A stretch of DNA of 64,000 nucleotides from Tranzscheliella williamsii (lineage: Eukaryota > Basidiomycota > Ustilaginomycetes > Ustilaginales > Ustilaginaceae). Within the stretch, counting starts at the first letter, position 1; each line of letters opens with the position of its first letter. Below, one piece after another: positions 1 through 11,200 of this stretch. The stretch spans positions 117,526-181,525 of the forward strand of contig JALBYF010000038.1 of the NCBI GenBank assembly GCA_023212725.1, in the 5' to 3' direction. The notes beneath the pieces are model-generated. The model was given only the letters and a program-made list of their open reading frames with translations. It ran no database searches and had not been told where the DNA came from. Made by a program: the position numbers and the translations under genes.

Positions 1-1681
1 ACGCCGGGCTGTTGAAGTCGTCCGGCCCGCGAAATGCGTCGAAGAGCACCACGGCATGGCCCAATTCTGCAGACGGCACAACGCGTGCCTGGATCCACCC
101 TTTCTGGATCTAAATAGGAGCGATGCTCAAGGAAGGGGTCAAGTACCGCGATGTGTCAGAATAAGCAGCGAGGAGGACGGACAGTACCGACAACTTACAA
201 TAGCTCGGACATCGAGCTCAGCGTTGCGCTCAGCCTCGCGCCCACTCTCCCCAAGAAACTTGGCAATGTCCTGCAAGGACAGCGAGCTGTAAACATCCTG
301 GAGGCGCTGGAGTCGTCGTTGCCGATACAGATCCATACACCGGCGGACCAAACCGGCATTGCAATCCTATCACGAGCGACAAGGCCACGGGGAGAGTTCA
401 GCGTTGTCGGATGGATAACAGCCATGCAGTCAACCGCAACTCACCTGTTGGAAAGCTTCAAGCCGATCCTGAACAATGCGCTGAAGCTCTTGAGCACAGT
501 TGGGCTCGCTACTCTCGTAGCCGGCTGCAAAGGCAACGTACGGCCGCGCGACTTGCTCAAACACACGCACGACCACCTGCGGCGTGTACTTGGGCAGTGG
601 CGACGTCTATAAGAGAAAAGCAGCGAAGCAGCAAACAGGGAGAAATCCAGGCCTTAGCCTCTGTGTGCATTCGTGCGGTCACAGAATGGAAAGGCGGCTA
701 CGTACCTTGCCATTGGCTAGCAGTTGTATCAACAAGAGCTTCTTGTGTGCGTCGATATGAATGGCACTCACGCCTCTTGCTGGGGCCGACACGCACTTGC
801 CAATGAAGAAGAATATAATAGAAGTCGGAGTTGAAGTCAGTGTCCTGCCTTCCGTTTTCCCAAAGTTTGATGCGCCGTGCTGTATAGAACTTACAGTCTC
901 AAAGGCGTCGATGGCATCGTCATATCTTTCCAGCTTGGTGTAAATCAAACCAGCATAGTAGAAGTACTCTAGGACATCGCTAGGCTTGAGAGGTGTGACG
1001 GAAGGGTCCGCATCGATGACTGGCAAGTCCAGAAGCATGGTCGCCGCTTCAGCATATCTACGTGCCTTGAGGTATTGCTGTGGATCCGGGCAGGCGAGAC
1101 AAGCGATAGATTAACGTTAGTAAGGGCGTGGACGAAGCAAGGCGAAGCGGTGAAGCACTTACGTAGGCGAGGATGGGATGAAGTGTGGTGATGGTGTCCG
1201 GCACTGTGATGAAGCGTGGCACCAGCGTCTGCAGTACTTGAAGGGACGACTCAGGGGAGGAGAGGAGGTCACCGAAGGTGGAGAGGCTGGCGGCGAGCTG
1301 GGTGAATTTGTCGGCAGCAAGCTGTGCTTGGGCGGGGATGAAGCGCTGCGCAAAAGCGGTGATGTGAGGCAGAAGGATGGAGGCGGCGTCTACGGAGTCG
1401 AGTGTATAAGTAGAGCGTGCGGCGAGAATGTAGAGCATGCCGAGGGTGTGGATGGACGGGTCGAGCGCTGTGAGCGGGTCGACGTCGCCCTGGATGGGCT
1501 CGCAGAGCAGGCGATCTTGGCAAGGCTCTTGTGCATTCAGCTTCCTGGCTCTCCTCGTTAGCTTTCGAAGCGCGGGCAGCAGGATCCCTTGGACCTGTTG
1601 CTGGTCAGCCCCGCACTCTAAGATGAGCGCTAGGGTGTCATCGATGCCTGTCAGTATCGGGACCGTGGTCGAAGTGGCCAT
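1..1681 (-). CDS. CSN3: COP9 signalosome subunit 3 (partial, 3' end outside window)
   Basis: Likely subunit 3 of the COP9 signalosome, the complex that removes NEDD8 from cullins. Read on the minus strand, six exons join in frame: 1681-1163, 1077-895, 795-706, 606-445, 366-199 and 109 to beyond base 1. All five introns are short with GTAAGT/GTGAGT/GTACG donors, and each internal exon is a multiple of three. The protein is helical and repeat-like: an N-terminal region (exon 1, 173 residues), then a segment around KLERYDDAIDAFET typical of the TPR-like arm, a DCNAGLVRR segment opening exon 5 that fits the PCI-region entry of CSN3, and YSSLSLQDIAKFLG, the usual winged-helix start of a PCI domain. 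The ATG has a good context (CTACAATGGCC). The C-terminus is missing because the window begins inside the gene. Family assignment is from these segments only. Confidence 0.85.
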
Positions 1682-2361
1682 TGTAGTGCAGGCACAAAGC
1701 GGATGCTGCCAACGCCAGCTTTGCCTACTTCGTCGCTGCGAAGCCAGTAGGTTGGGGGACGATACTGGCAGTGATGAGAGCTTGACATCTCGACAGCACT
1801 TCAGACAAAAGATCCACTACTCCACATGAGGCCGTGCCAGAGTAAGAGATTGCCAGATCTAACACCGTGGCCGTGTTAGGGCGGAATAAATCAGCGCACG
1901 AACAGCTGGCAGACACACCCAAACACCGCGCTGCGCATCGTTCGAAACCCGCAAAACGAACTACCTACCAGGTACTGGATAGGAGAGATCAGCAGCACAA
2001 TTCCACACCTCCCTTGAACAGATTCTGCGCCTGTGAGCTCATCTCTGCTTTCCTTGCTTGATCAGACTGTTCATCGCATTGATGTAAGATGTGTGTGTAT
2101 GTCTAATTGAATGCGCCGCACTATGCCGGGCCGGACGCGGTTACGCGGACTGCGCATTCACAATTCACAATAATACAGTCCTATATTTCGCATTGATTTC
2201 GATTTCGTGGATCTGTGTGCGCGCGTTTATATGTAATTTTATAAGTGCTTATAGGCTTACAAGCGGGAATGCTTCTCTCCTTGCCTTCAGTCTGAACGTC
2301 CATCTCCTCATCTGCGACCATCAACTCGTCGCTCAGACCTCACACGGAATAGTACTTCGCA
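1682..2361. other. Intergenic, divergent promoter region CSN3 / SPT small subunit
   Basis: About 680 bases between two divergently transcribed genes. The part near 2160-2260 is AT-richer than its surroundings. Open frames here are short and show no recognisable protein. No RNA gene or repeat seen. Confidence 0.5.
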
Positions 2362-3003
2362 ATGCCTTCCAACGCGAGACAGTCGGAGCCCCGACCGCAG
2401 CCGCCATCGGCGGGTCCATCACCCGCCCATTCTGCTCAGAAGGCGCATATCCCCGTCCGCACTTCGAAGACGTCTAGCTGGAATCCAATCAAGCTGATCG
2501 AACGCGAGCTGTTTAAGCTCTACTGGAACATCGAAGCAACCTTTGTGCTTGCCATGCTCGAGGCGTGGGAGGTTTGCCTTGTCATTGTCGTGTTCATTGC
2601 CGTCAGCCTACTGCTCTGGTACTCGCTCATCCACTACTTCCCACGGCATGCGCAGCTCGTCGTGCGCCGCGCTGTGTACTATATCTACGGCACCCAGCCC
2701 TCTACCAACCTCACCGCACCGACAGCTCAGGAAGCCGCGAAGGACGCCGTCCAGGCCATCTCCTCCCTCTCTTCGTCTGCCTTTCAGACACTCAACGAAA
2801 CCTCGTCCGCTCTCTTGGAATCCCTCGTTCAGTCCTCCACCCAACTCTGGAACTCTCTTGAAAGGAATTCCTCCGACTCGGCCGCCGCTACGCTGCTCCA
2901 GTCGCATCCCGATCTTGTCGACTCTCTCATCGACAATCTCAACAGCATCAAACAGATGGCCACCGACGCTGCTGGCAACGTCGCTGCCAAGGCCGAGCTC
3001 TGA
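2362..3003 (+). CDS. Serine palmitoyltransferase small-subunit (ssSPT) family protein with long tail
   Basis: Single-exon 213-residue protein. Residues about 52-110 resemble the small activating subunit of serine palmitoyltransferase, the ER enzyme that starts sphingolipid synthesis: an aromatic LYW stretch, MLEAWE at 65-70 (MLEPWE in human small subunits), one hydrophobic helix at about 71-92, then HYFPRHA matching the family's post-membrane FMPQH region. Animal small subunits are only about 70-80 residues. Here a 50-residue Pro/Ser-rich N-terminus and about 100 C-terminal residues are added; the tail (about 121-213) is Ala/Ser/Leu-rich and looks amphipathic-helical. The SPT assignment rests on this motif match and would need a profile search. 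Role by inference: binding Lcb1/Lcb2 and tuning acyl-CoA choice. Confidence 0.72.
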   Translation: MPSNARQSEPRPQPPSAGPSPAHSAQKAHIPVRTSKTSSWNPIKLIERELFKLYWNIEATFVLAMLEAWEVCLVIVVFIAVSLLLWYSLIHYFPRHAQLVVRRAVYYIYGTQPSTNLTAPTAQEAAKDAVQAISSLSSSAFQTLNETSSALLESLVQSSTQLWNSLERNSSDSAAATLLQSHPDLVDSLIDNLNSIKQMATDAAGNVAAKAEL

Positions 3004-3491
3004 TGCCCTGTAGATACATTCTGCCCACTTTTGTCTTCATGCTTTACTGGACACGTTCGCGTCGTATCCGATCGCACAGCATGGGCGGCGTGGGGATGCT
3101 ATCCCGTGCGGTTACGCCGACGATCCCATGGCATCCGTCGCACTGCTGCTTTGCTTTTTGTTTCGTGGGCTGCTCTGATGCTTGTCCACCGGCTGAAAGT
3201 GGTATGTATGCTGTTTCAAGATGACAGAAAGGGTATTGTTAGATTGCGTGCTCGGGCGATTCGCGGATACTTCGGTCAATTGGACTGCCGCTTATTGCGT
3301 GCATATATCAACCTCTCTGATTGTGGTGACTGCGGACGGCTCGGAACCATGTGTCGAAGGTCTCTTTTGATCAGTAGCATTGATTCTAACACAGTGACAT
3401 TGACAAGCCACTTCGAGCGGCATCTGACAAGCCAGTTTCAGCAGCAGGCATCCTTCTGGCGCATTGCTCGTCGTCAACTGTCTGGCTTGCC
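3004..3491. other. Intergenic, SPT small subunit to Zn2Cys6 gene
   Basis: Nearly 490 bases holding the 3' flank of the upstream gene and the promoter and leader of the transcription factor. Overlapping frames exist but none looks conserved. No other element seen. Confidence 0.5.
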
Positions 3492-6284
3492 ATGGCGCCC
3501 AAAGCAAAGCCTCCTCGACCTGATGCGGCCGTATCGGTCTCCCCTTCTTCGGCATCGTCTCCACCGCGCCCCTCGCTGCCCGCTGCGCATCATCGAAACG
3601 CTTCTAGCACTTCTCTACCTCCGCTCGAGGTCAAGCCACAGAAGGCCTGTGTTCTCTGTCGCAGATCCAAGGTCAAATGCATCCATGACGGAGCACCACC
3701 GTGCAAGCGATGCAAGGATACACAACAGCAGAGTCAGTGCAAGTTCCGCCTTCGCGCCGACGATGAGACTTGGAGAGAGCGCACCGACAGCGTACTGCAA
3801 CGGCTTGGAGACAGCGTCGAATGGCTCGTCACCCAGCAGCAACGTAACAGCAGCACCAGCACCGCAGCTCACTTCGACCATAGCGCAGAGCCATCTGAGC
3901 CCGCTGCGAGTAACCACAAGCTCTCTCCGCACCGTCGCTCGGATACAGCTGCCTCTGCAAGCTCTTCCCGCTCGGCCGCTTCGCCGGGCAAAAGCGATAT
4001 GCACCATCCACTGAGCGACCCACGAATGCCGCATCCCAGCTCCGTTGCATCTTCCTATGGCGGTCCCGCCCCTCGCCAGCCGTCTCAGCCGCATCCGCAT
4101 CCGCCACCCTCCCACCCTTCCCACCGCCCGTCATCCACCACCTATCTTGGCTTCGATGGAGCGTCTGGTCTTTTGAGCCCAGGCGACGTTCACGTACGGT
4201 CCGCGCCCTCGCCGTCCTCTACCCCAGCAGCGTCCGTCCCTTCCTACCGCCACCCTCTACTCTCGTCAACCACGCAGCCCATACGACCAACGCCATCTTT
4301 TCACCCGCCTCTGCCCCCTCCCCATCGCTCGAGTCATCCTCGCTTCACACCGGCGCGTCCCCGCTCTGCCTCTTTTGCCTTTCAACAGGCGCCCTACTTG
4401 CCGCTGCCACTCGAAGCGGGGCAGACCCGGCCGTCTGGGATTATCCATTTTGTGCACGAACCGCCATCGTACCCCGACGACCTTCCGCGTCCCGCCGCTC
4501 CTGCGCAGGACGCTGCCTACATCTCTCCCTATGCGACACCTTCTCGCTTTATCGGACGCAACGACCCGCGCCTGACGGTCATCTCCATGGGCTTGGTCTC
4601 CATGGACCACGCTCGACACCTGTTTCGTTTCTTTGCGCGCTATCTACAACCTCACTGTTTTGGCTTTCCAGCGTATCCGGCCAACGAGTGTATGACGCCG
4701 CTCATCATCGCCTGCCTCTTGATGGTCGCGTCGATGCACGAGCCCTCGTCGCGACAGCTCTTTGATCGGCTCCGACACGAGGCCTTCTCGTCGCCGCTGC
4801 TTTTGGACCAACCCATCCACCGCCATACCACGCTCGATCCCGAGCTCGGCATCGGCGTCGAGGAGATTACTGGTGCCTGCATTGCCGCTTGCTGGCTGGG
4901 TGGCCAGGATGCCTTCAAGGTCGCCCGCATAGCGCGCTACTGGGCGATTAGCTACTTGGAACACTTTGAAGTGCGCTCCGCCCAGACGTTAGGCGAATGG
5001 ATGACTATCCTTCCGCCGTTTCGCCAGATCGATCTGGTCGGCAAGCTGCGCATCTGGCTCATGTCGTACATCACTGAGGCGCAGCAGGCGGTGATCAACG
5101 ACCAGCCTAGCCTGATCCCGGAGAGCGAGCCGGCTCACTACTGCGAGGGGCTCCTAAATGCGAGCAAGCATAGCGCCGAGTTTGGCGAGTCGCCCGCCAA
5201 TGCGACGCCCGCCTCTGACGCCTCTGCCGCCGAGAGTGCAGCGCGAGCCACCGCGGCCACCATGGGCGGCAGCGGGATCGGATCGTTTGCCTCGGACCGG
5301 CAGCTGGTGGCGCACGCACGCATGATGCGGATCATCCTCGCCGGGCAGGAGCTGCAGCGGTCCGCGCGCGCCGCCATTGCTGCTGCCAAATCGTCGCCGC
5401 CGCACAGCCAATCCACCGCGGTCAGCGCGTCGCAATCGCGCAGAGACGTGGTGATGTACGAGGCAACGCACATGGTCGAGCGCTGGCGCGAGTGGCTGGA
5501 AGAGCTCAACCGCTGGCGCCTGCTCACGTCGCAGTACTCTGACCTCTCGGAATCGACGCTGGAGTCGATCGACCTCTCGCTCCTCTATCATCTGTCGCGC
5601 ACCTTCTTGGCGTCGCATCCGATGGACCCCGAGCTGGGCATCCTCGACGAGACGCACCATGCGCTCAAGACGGCCTCATCAGCAGGCGCCTCTGACTTTT
5701 CGCGCCTCGCCATCGCGCAGCTCCGCACCATCTCGACCGCCAAGCACTCGGCGCTCTTTGCGCTAAAGCTCGCCACCACCGAGTTCGGCGAGAAGCTCTC
5801 CTACCTGCCGCAATTCTACCACTGGCTGCTGGGGCATGCCGCCGGTCTCCTCCTCCTCCTTATCCAGCGCAGGGAGACGTTTCTCATGGCCAAGGAGGCC
5901 GAGTCGCTCCTCCAAGTCACTGAAAAGTTCGTCCAGCTCTACGTCTTTCGCATCACCAGCCACTCGTTCCACGCGGCGCCCAGCGAGACACGCGGCTTCA
6001 AGCGGTCCGCCTCGCAGGCCGAGCTGCCTGACGCTGCGGACGCGCGGCACCGGCCAGGCGGGGCGGACGCGGTGGAGTTACAGTGGCCGTTTCTGTCGGC
6101 CTTTGCGGGAACGGATGGGGGTTCGGGGGGCGGAGACGGGGCGGACGGCCCCCAGTTGGCCGCGCCGGCGGTGCCCGCCAGCGGTGCGGACAAGCACCCG
6201 GCGCTCGCGAACGCACAGGCGCTGGCACGCGCACTCTACCACGTCAAGGTGCAGCTCCAGCACCTCGATGCTCTGTACATATAG
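3492..6284 (+). CDS. Zn(II)2Cys6 fungal transcription factor
   Basis: Single-exon, 930-residue DNA-binding regulator. The binuclear zinc cluster is complete, with cysteines at 53, 56, 63, 71, 74 and 83 (CX2CX6CX7CX2CX8C), followed by a short linker and a helix (around WRERTDSVLQRLGDSVEWLV) that may serve as dimerisation element. A long Pro/Ser/His-rich disordered linker runs to about residue 340. From about 353 the protein becomes helical and resembles the fungal-specific middle homology region (MDHARHLFRFFARYL, then MTPLIIACLLMVAS). Gly/Ala-rich patches occur near the C-terminus. ATG context is CCATGG. Target genes cannot be inferred; neighbours are unrelated. It converges with the Cox18 gene, with only 53 bases between stop codons. 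Confidence 0.9.
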   Translation: MAPKAKPPRPDAAVSVSPSSASSPPRPSLPAAHHRNASSTSLPPLEVKPQKACVLCRRSKVKCIHDGAPPCKRCKDTQQQSQCKFRLRADDETWRERTDSVLQRLGDSVEWLVTQQQRNSSTSTAAHFDHSAEPSEPAASNHKLSPHRRSDTAASASSSRSAASPGKSDMHHPLSDPRMPHPSSVASSYGGPAPRQPSQPHPHPPPSHPSHRPSSTTYLGFDGASGLLSPGDVHVRSAPSPSSTPAASVPSYRHPLLSSTTQPIRPTPSFHPPLPPPHRSSHPRFTPARPRSASFAFQQAPYLPLPLEAGQTRPSGIIHFVHEPPSYPDDLPRPAAPAQDAAYISPYATPSRFIGRNDPRLTVISMGLVSMDHARHLFRFFARYLQPHCFGFPAYPANECMTPLIIACLLMVASMHEPSSRQLFDRLRHEAFSSPLLLDQPIHRHTTLDPELGIGVEEITGACIAACWLGGQDAFKVARIARYWAISYLEHFEVRSAQTLGEWMTILPPFRQIDLVGKLRIWLMSYITEAQQAVINDQPSLIPESEPAHYCEGLLNASKHSAEFGESPANATPASDASAAESAARATAATMGGSGIGSFASDRQLVAHARMMRIILAGQELQRSARAAIAAAKSSPPHSQSTAVSASQSRRDVVMYEATHMVERWREWLEELNRWRLLTSQYSDLSESTLESIDLSLLYHLSRTFLASHPMDPELGILDETHHALKTASSAGASDFSRLAIAQLRTISTAKHSALFALKLATTEFGEKLSYLPQFYHWLLGHAAGLLLLLIQRRETFLMAKEAESLLQVTEKFVQLYVFRITSHSFHAAPSETRGFKRSASQAELPDAADARHRPGGADAVELQWPFLSAFAGTDGGSGGGDGADGPQLAAPAVPASGADKHPALANAQALARALYHVKVQLQHLDALYI

Positions 6285-6337
6285 ACATCACGCGCCACAG
6301 ACAACTAGCGCGCCGCGGGTACACGGCTTGTATTGCC

Positions 6338-7681
6338 TCAGCGCGGGACGGCGAGGCGGCGCTTGGCTGCCTCGTGCCGGCGGTCGAGCACGGCAAACAC
6401 CGAGTTCTGCACGAGCGTATACACGCCAGACGAGAGCCAGTAGACGACGAGTACCTGGGGTGGCAGCCAAACGTGTGGTCAGCGAGCGCGTCCGTGCGCG
6501 GCGGGGCGCGGGGGGCTACTTACTGAGGGGGCCTGGCTGGCGATGGGGATGAAGGCGATTGCGAGGACGCGGAGGGCGTTGGTGATGATGCGCGCTCGTG
6601 GCGGCTCGTCCTGCTCTTCGCGGAGGAGGGCATCGGCGGTGCGCGAGGCAGGGTCCTGCGGCCGAGGTGCGGCGGGGTCCGGCTCGGCGGCAGCGCGGAC
6701 ATGGGCGACGGTGCGGCGCGTCCAGCTGTTGAGCTCGGTGTTGGCCATAGTGAGCATGCCGAACGCCACAGGCCCGATCATGGTCGGATCACGGTCGACC
6801 AGCGTTGGCCCACCCATGGTCCCCTGCAACTTGGCAATCGCAGCCTCGTCCAGCCCGCGCTCGGCCAAAATCGCACTGCTTGCCTTGAACTGCGCCGCCA
6901 CTTCGGGCGACGGCGCCCACCACGGCACCACCTCGGCCGCAAACGGCGTCGCCGCTTCCAGCGCCGACTGCCGCAGCAGCGCCGTCACCAGCAAAAACAC
7001 GGGGATGCTCACCATCGCCGGCCCGACAAACGCCGGCAGCGGTGACGCATTGTGCTTCCGCAGCAGCTCCGCCAGTTTCGTCTTCATCTGTAGCCACCCT
7101 GCGTGTCAGCCGACATCTCGTCTAGCCACAGAGACGCGGCGCGGTGCACTCACCTCCTTCTTCACCTCGGATTGGAACTCTTCGTACGATTTGCCGGATC
7201 GGCGGCACCGGGCGCGCACGCCGATGGGAATCTGCTCCTTGATCCGGTTCCACTCGGGCAGCACGTCGTCTGCCATCTTTCGTGTCTTGCTGCGCTGCCA
7301 CACGGTGACCGGCAGTGTGATGGCCGTGCGCACGGCCACGGTGAGCGCCACAATCGAGAGCGCATGCGCGTAAGGCCCCGACAGGTGCAGCGTATCCGCC
7401 AGATTATGGATCATCGGCACCCACGGCTCCAGAAACTCGAAGCCGAGCCCACTGGACACAGCGCCCTCCGCAGCCTCCGGTACGCCTGTATGCGCTGCCT
7501 CCGAGGACACAACGCCAGACCACGTCGACGTCCCCCCCGCAGCCGGCACCGCCGCCGCCCGCGTTGAACCAAACCCTCGCCCTTGCCTCCCCGGGACTCC
7601 CATACTGCGCCGATGCGGCAAGCTCGCCATGCTCGGCCGCCCGCAAACCGCCCTCGCGCATGCTGTAAGTCGCACCACCAT
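6338..7681 (-). CDS. COX18: Mitochondrial inner-membrane insertase, Cox18/Oxa2 type
   Basis: Three exons on the minus strand (7681-7154, 7087-6524, 6454-6338), all in phase 0, giving 402 residues. Oxa1/YidC/Alb3 superfamily. The match is to Cox18 rather than Oxa1: a first helix ending RTAITLPVTVWQRSK, a charged matrix hairpin (KTKLAELLRKHNA), a second pair of helices (PAMVSIPVFLLVTALLR), WW before the loop, and a last helix starting SQAPSVLVVYWLSSG. Cox18 exports the C-terminal domain of Cox2 across the inner membrane. The N-terminus (MVVRLTACARAVCGR) is basic and hydroxylated, as expected for a mitochondrial presequence. A second in-frame ATG at 7630 is an alternative start. The frame stays open upstream to 7957, which I treat as leader. 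Confidence 0.82.
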
Positions 7682-8240
7682 CTGGATCTGTGCAAGCGTC
7701 GCGCCAAGGATGTCTCGAGAAGCAAGCCTTGTGCAGTCATGAGCGCCATCATCATTCACATTCTTCGCCGCTCGCTCCACCGTTCTTCCAACGTATCGGG
7801 CACCTCTCATCGAGATAACGCCCGATTCGATCGATTGCCCCTCATCGAGATGGGGCCCGATTCGTTGGGTCGTGTGTGCTCTACGCGAAAAGCGCGTTGG
7901 GAGGGAGCGTGGAGGTGAGGTGTTGGTCTGTTCGATTTTGTTGAGATGCGCACTCATGGCGCCACTCAGCTGCCACCACGCTGCTCAGCAAGCGGCTCAG
8001 CCTCGCCATCCTCGCCTCGCCACCGCATCCTTCTCCCCATCTTCCCCCCCTAATACCCAACGTTGCCCTCTGCGCCCACTCTCAAGAACTTTTGGCGCCC
8101 ATCAACTAGATACTTTCGTGATGCGTTTGCCCGTTTCCTTGTTCATCGCTTCCACCTACGCGTGAGCACAAAAGACGTGGCCGCGACGGTTTCCAGCAGC
8201 GCACCAGCGCAGCATCGTCACACGGATCGATCTCGACGCA
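7682..8240. other. Intergenic, divergent promoter region COX18 / MPH1
   Basis: About 560 bases between divergent genes. It holds an approximate duplicated segment containing CTCATCGAGAT (near 7806 and 7841), the only repeat noticed. No RNA gene seen. Confidence 0.45.
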
Positions 8241-11200
8241 ATGGCAGGCGCGGAGGATGCAGTGGACGCTATCGATCAGTTCGACGAGTTCGACGACTTC
8301 GGTCTGGACACCTTGGACGAGTCGGTTCTGCACGAATTGGACAAGATTGAGTCGCACCATGGTATCGCAGCCACAAGCAAGGCGGCAGCAAGTCTCGATA
8401 CGAGCCCGTGCCTGTCCGACGGGTCAACCGCAGGTCTTGTCTTGCCATCTGCGCCCAGCGTCACACAGCCACGCGACCCACGCTTGCGCCTCAGTGCTGT
8501 GTCCAAGCCCTCTTCTTCGCGGGTCACTGCGCCCAGGCCTCTACAGCTGACCTCGTCTCCCTCAGTGGCATCGCAGAGCACGTCGTCCGGCGGTCGTCAG
8601 ATGACGCTGTTTGGGGGGCTAACCATCTCGCTACAGCCACATGCCGCCAAAGTTGTCACGCAAAGTTTGGGTCATATCTCTATCTCATCGCAGACAGCAG
8701 CGACGGCCGACCCATCCACTCAGCTGGCCAGGCCCGCCGGGGTGAAAACCGCCGCCAAGACGTGGGATCGCGAAGCATATTTGCATCGGGAGAATGCTAA
8801 GAGCCGTGACCGAGACGGCCTCGGCAGCTATCCCGATGGCGACACGCAGCTCAGCGATGGCCTCAGCGGTGCCGAGCACGACTGGGACGTCGACAGCAAA
8901 TACGAATCCGTCTCTGTCCCCGCCCCCATCAAGCGGAAACTACCGCCAATAGAACATTTGCAGCTGCAGATTGACATAGAGGAGGCCAAAACGTGGATTT
9001 ACCCCACCAACATGGAAAAGCGAGATTACCAGTACAATATTGTTCAGAAGGCGCTCTTCAACAATGTCCTGGTGGCACTGCCCACCGGCCTCGGCAAGAC
9101 TTTTATCGCCGCCGTGGTCATCCTCAACTTCTTCCGATGGTATCCAGAAGGTAAGATTCTCTTTATGGCGCCATCCCGTCCGCTTGTCGACCAGCAGAAG
9201 ACTGCCTGCCACCGCATCTGCGGTCTCCCGTGGGATTGTGCTATCGACCTGACCGGCAGCACCGCCCGCTCCCGGAGAGGCGACTACTGGCAAACCAAGA
9301 GGATCTTCTACATGACGCCGCAAACGCTGGAGAACGACATTCGCAATCACAGCTGCGATCCTCGCCAAGTGGTCTGCGTGGTGGTCGACGAGGCGCACAA
9401 GGCGCGCGGCAAGTATGCCTATGGCAACGTCATCGGTCTCTTGATGGAGGTCAACCCACACTTCCGTGTACTCGGGCTCTCCGCCACCCCTGGCAAGGAC
9501 TCGGACAGCGTTCAGGAGGTTGTCGACCAGCTCCACATCAACCATATCGAGATCCGCACCGAAGAGGCCATCGACGTGCGTCCTTACGTCTTTCGAAAGC
9601 GTGAAGAGGTTGTCAACGTGCCTCTTGGCCGCGATCTGAACAAGATCAAACAGAGCTGGGCCAAGTTAATGCAGGCGCAGATGGATCCGCTGCTCAAAGC
9701 TGGCCTGATGAGGAATCAAGATCCGGTCCTCGTCCATCCCTTTGCCGTCAACGCCATCGCCAAGGATCGGAACCGTGCCCAGATCCTCGCTGGCAAACAG
9801 TGGCTTCGGACCAACATCACCGAGGTGGCTACCATGGCCCTGTCCATGCAGTACCTCATGGAGCAGTCGCCTACCATGTTCTACAACCGGCTCAAAGAGC
9901 GATCCCGTGGCTTCAACTCCAAGGGCAAGAAGTCGTCCACCCAAAAGCAGCAGATCTACGCCAACACCAACACCACCTTTGCTGAGATCATACGCGATCT
10001 CGAGTGCATGCAGGACGACAAGGGCCGCATCCTGCATCCCAAGATGCTAGCCCTCCGGGACGTCTTGCTACGTCACTTTGACAACCATGCCATCGAGCAG
10101 CTGCACGACGCGGACGCCTTCGAGGAGAGCGGTCGGAACGTGCTCGGAGGCACGCCGCAGAACAGCAGCCAGAGCGAGACGCGGGTGATGGTGTTTTGCT
10201 CGTATCGCGAATGCTGTGCCGAGATCGTGAGCTTCCTCAACGATTCCGGCCTGCGCGCGACGCAATTCGTCGGCCAGAGCAAGGACAAAAGCGGCAACCG
10301 CGGCATGTCGCAGAAGGAACAGGAAAAAGTGATTAGCGACTTTCGGAGCGGCATCTACAACGTCCTCGTCGCCACCTCGATAGGCGAGGAGGGCCTCGAC
10401 ATTGGCTCGGTCGACCTGACCGTCTGCTACGAGGCCGTCAAGGACTCGATCCGCATGCTCCAGCGTATCGGGCGTACCGGCCGCAAGCGCGAGGGCAAGA
10501 TCGTTGTCCTCATCTCCGAGGGCCGAGAACAGCACAACTGGCAGCACTCCAAGGACAACTACAAGGCCGTGCAGAAGGAGGTCGACTCCCGTCTCTACGT
10601 CGAGTTGTTCGACGACGTCGACCGGATGGTGCCCGACACCATCGCCCCTCGACCGGTGCTGAAGGAGGTCGAGCAGCCCGAATTCGAGCCGTCCATGGTT
10701 GCCGATGGCAAGGCGCTCACGGCGGCTGCCAAGACCAAGGCGGCCAAGGCTAAGAAGGCCAAGCCCAAGAAAGACCCTAAACGTAACATGCCTGACAACG
10801 CCATCCTTGGATTCTTGAAAGCATCCAAGCTGACAAAGCGAAAAAGGGGCGAGGTCTCTTCTGCGTCGAGCGACGATGAGGACATTGGCGTTGGCCGCGC
10901 CAACGAGACGCACAGCCAACGGATACGGCGTCTGATAAGGGACGATAGCGAGGAAGACGGCAACAAGGAGAATCTATCTCTCAGCATCAACAAAGCCAAG
11001 GGCAAGGCGGCCGGGGCGCGCAGCAGCGAAGGCGACAAGCAAGATGCGCAGCAGAGCTGCACCCGGCAGGTGCTTGCTTCTCCGCCCTACCTTTCTTCGC
11101 CGATCTCTTCCCCACGCTCGCCACCTCACTCGGCGTTGACACCGCCGCTGCCGCTGTCGTCCGCTTCGTCGAGGGCGAGGGCGACCGGTCCGCGCAATAC

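Noticed and set aside
2091..2477. 128-residue plus-strand frame upstream of and overlapping the SPT small-subunit gene
   Set aside because: Hydrophobic and Cys-rich without any family feature; it overlaps the better-supported gene in another frame.
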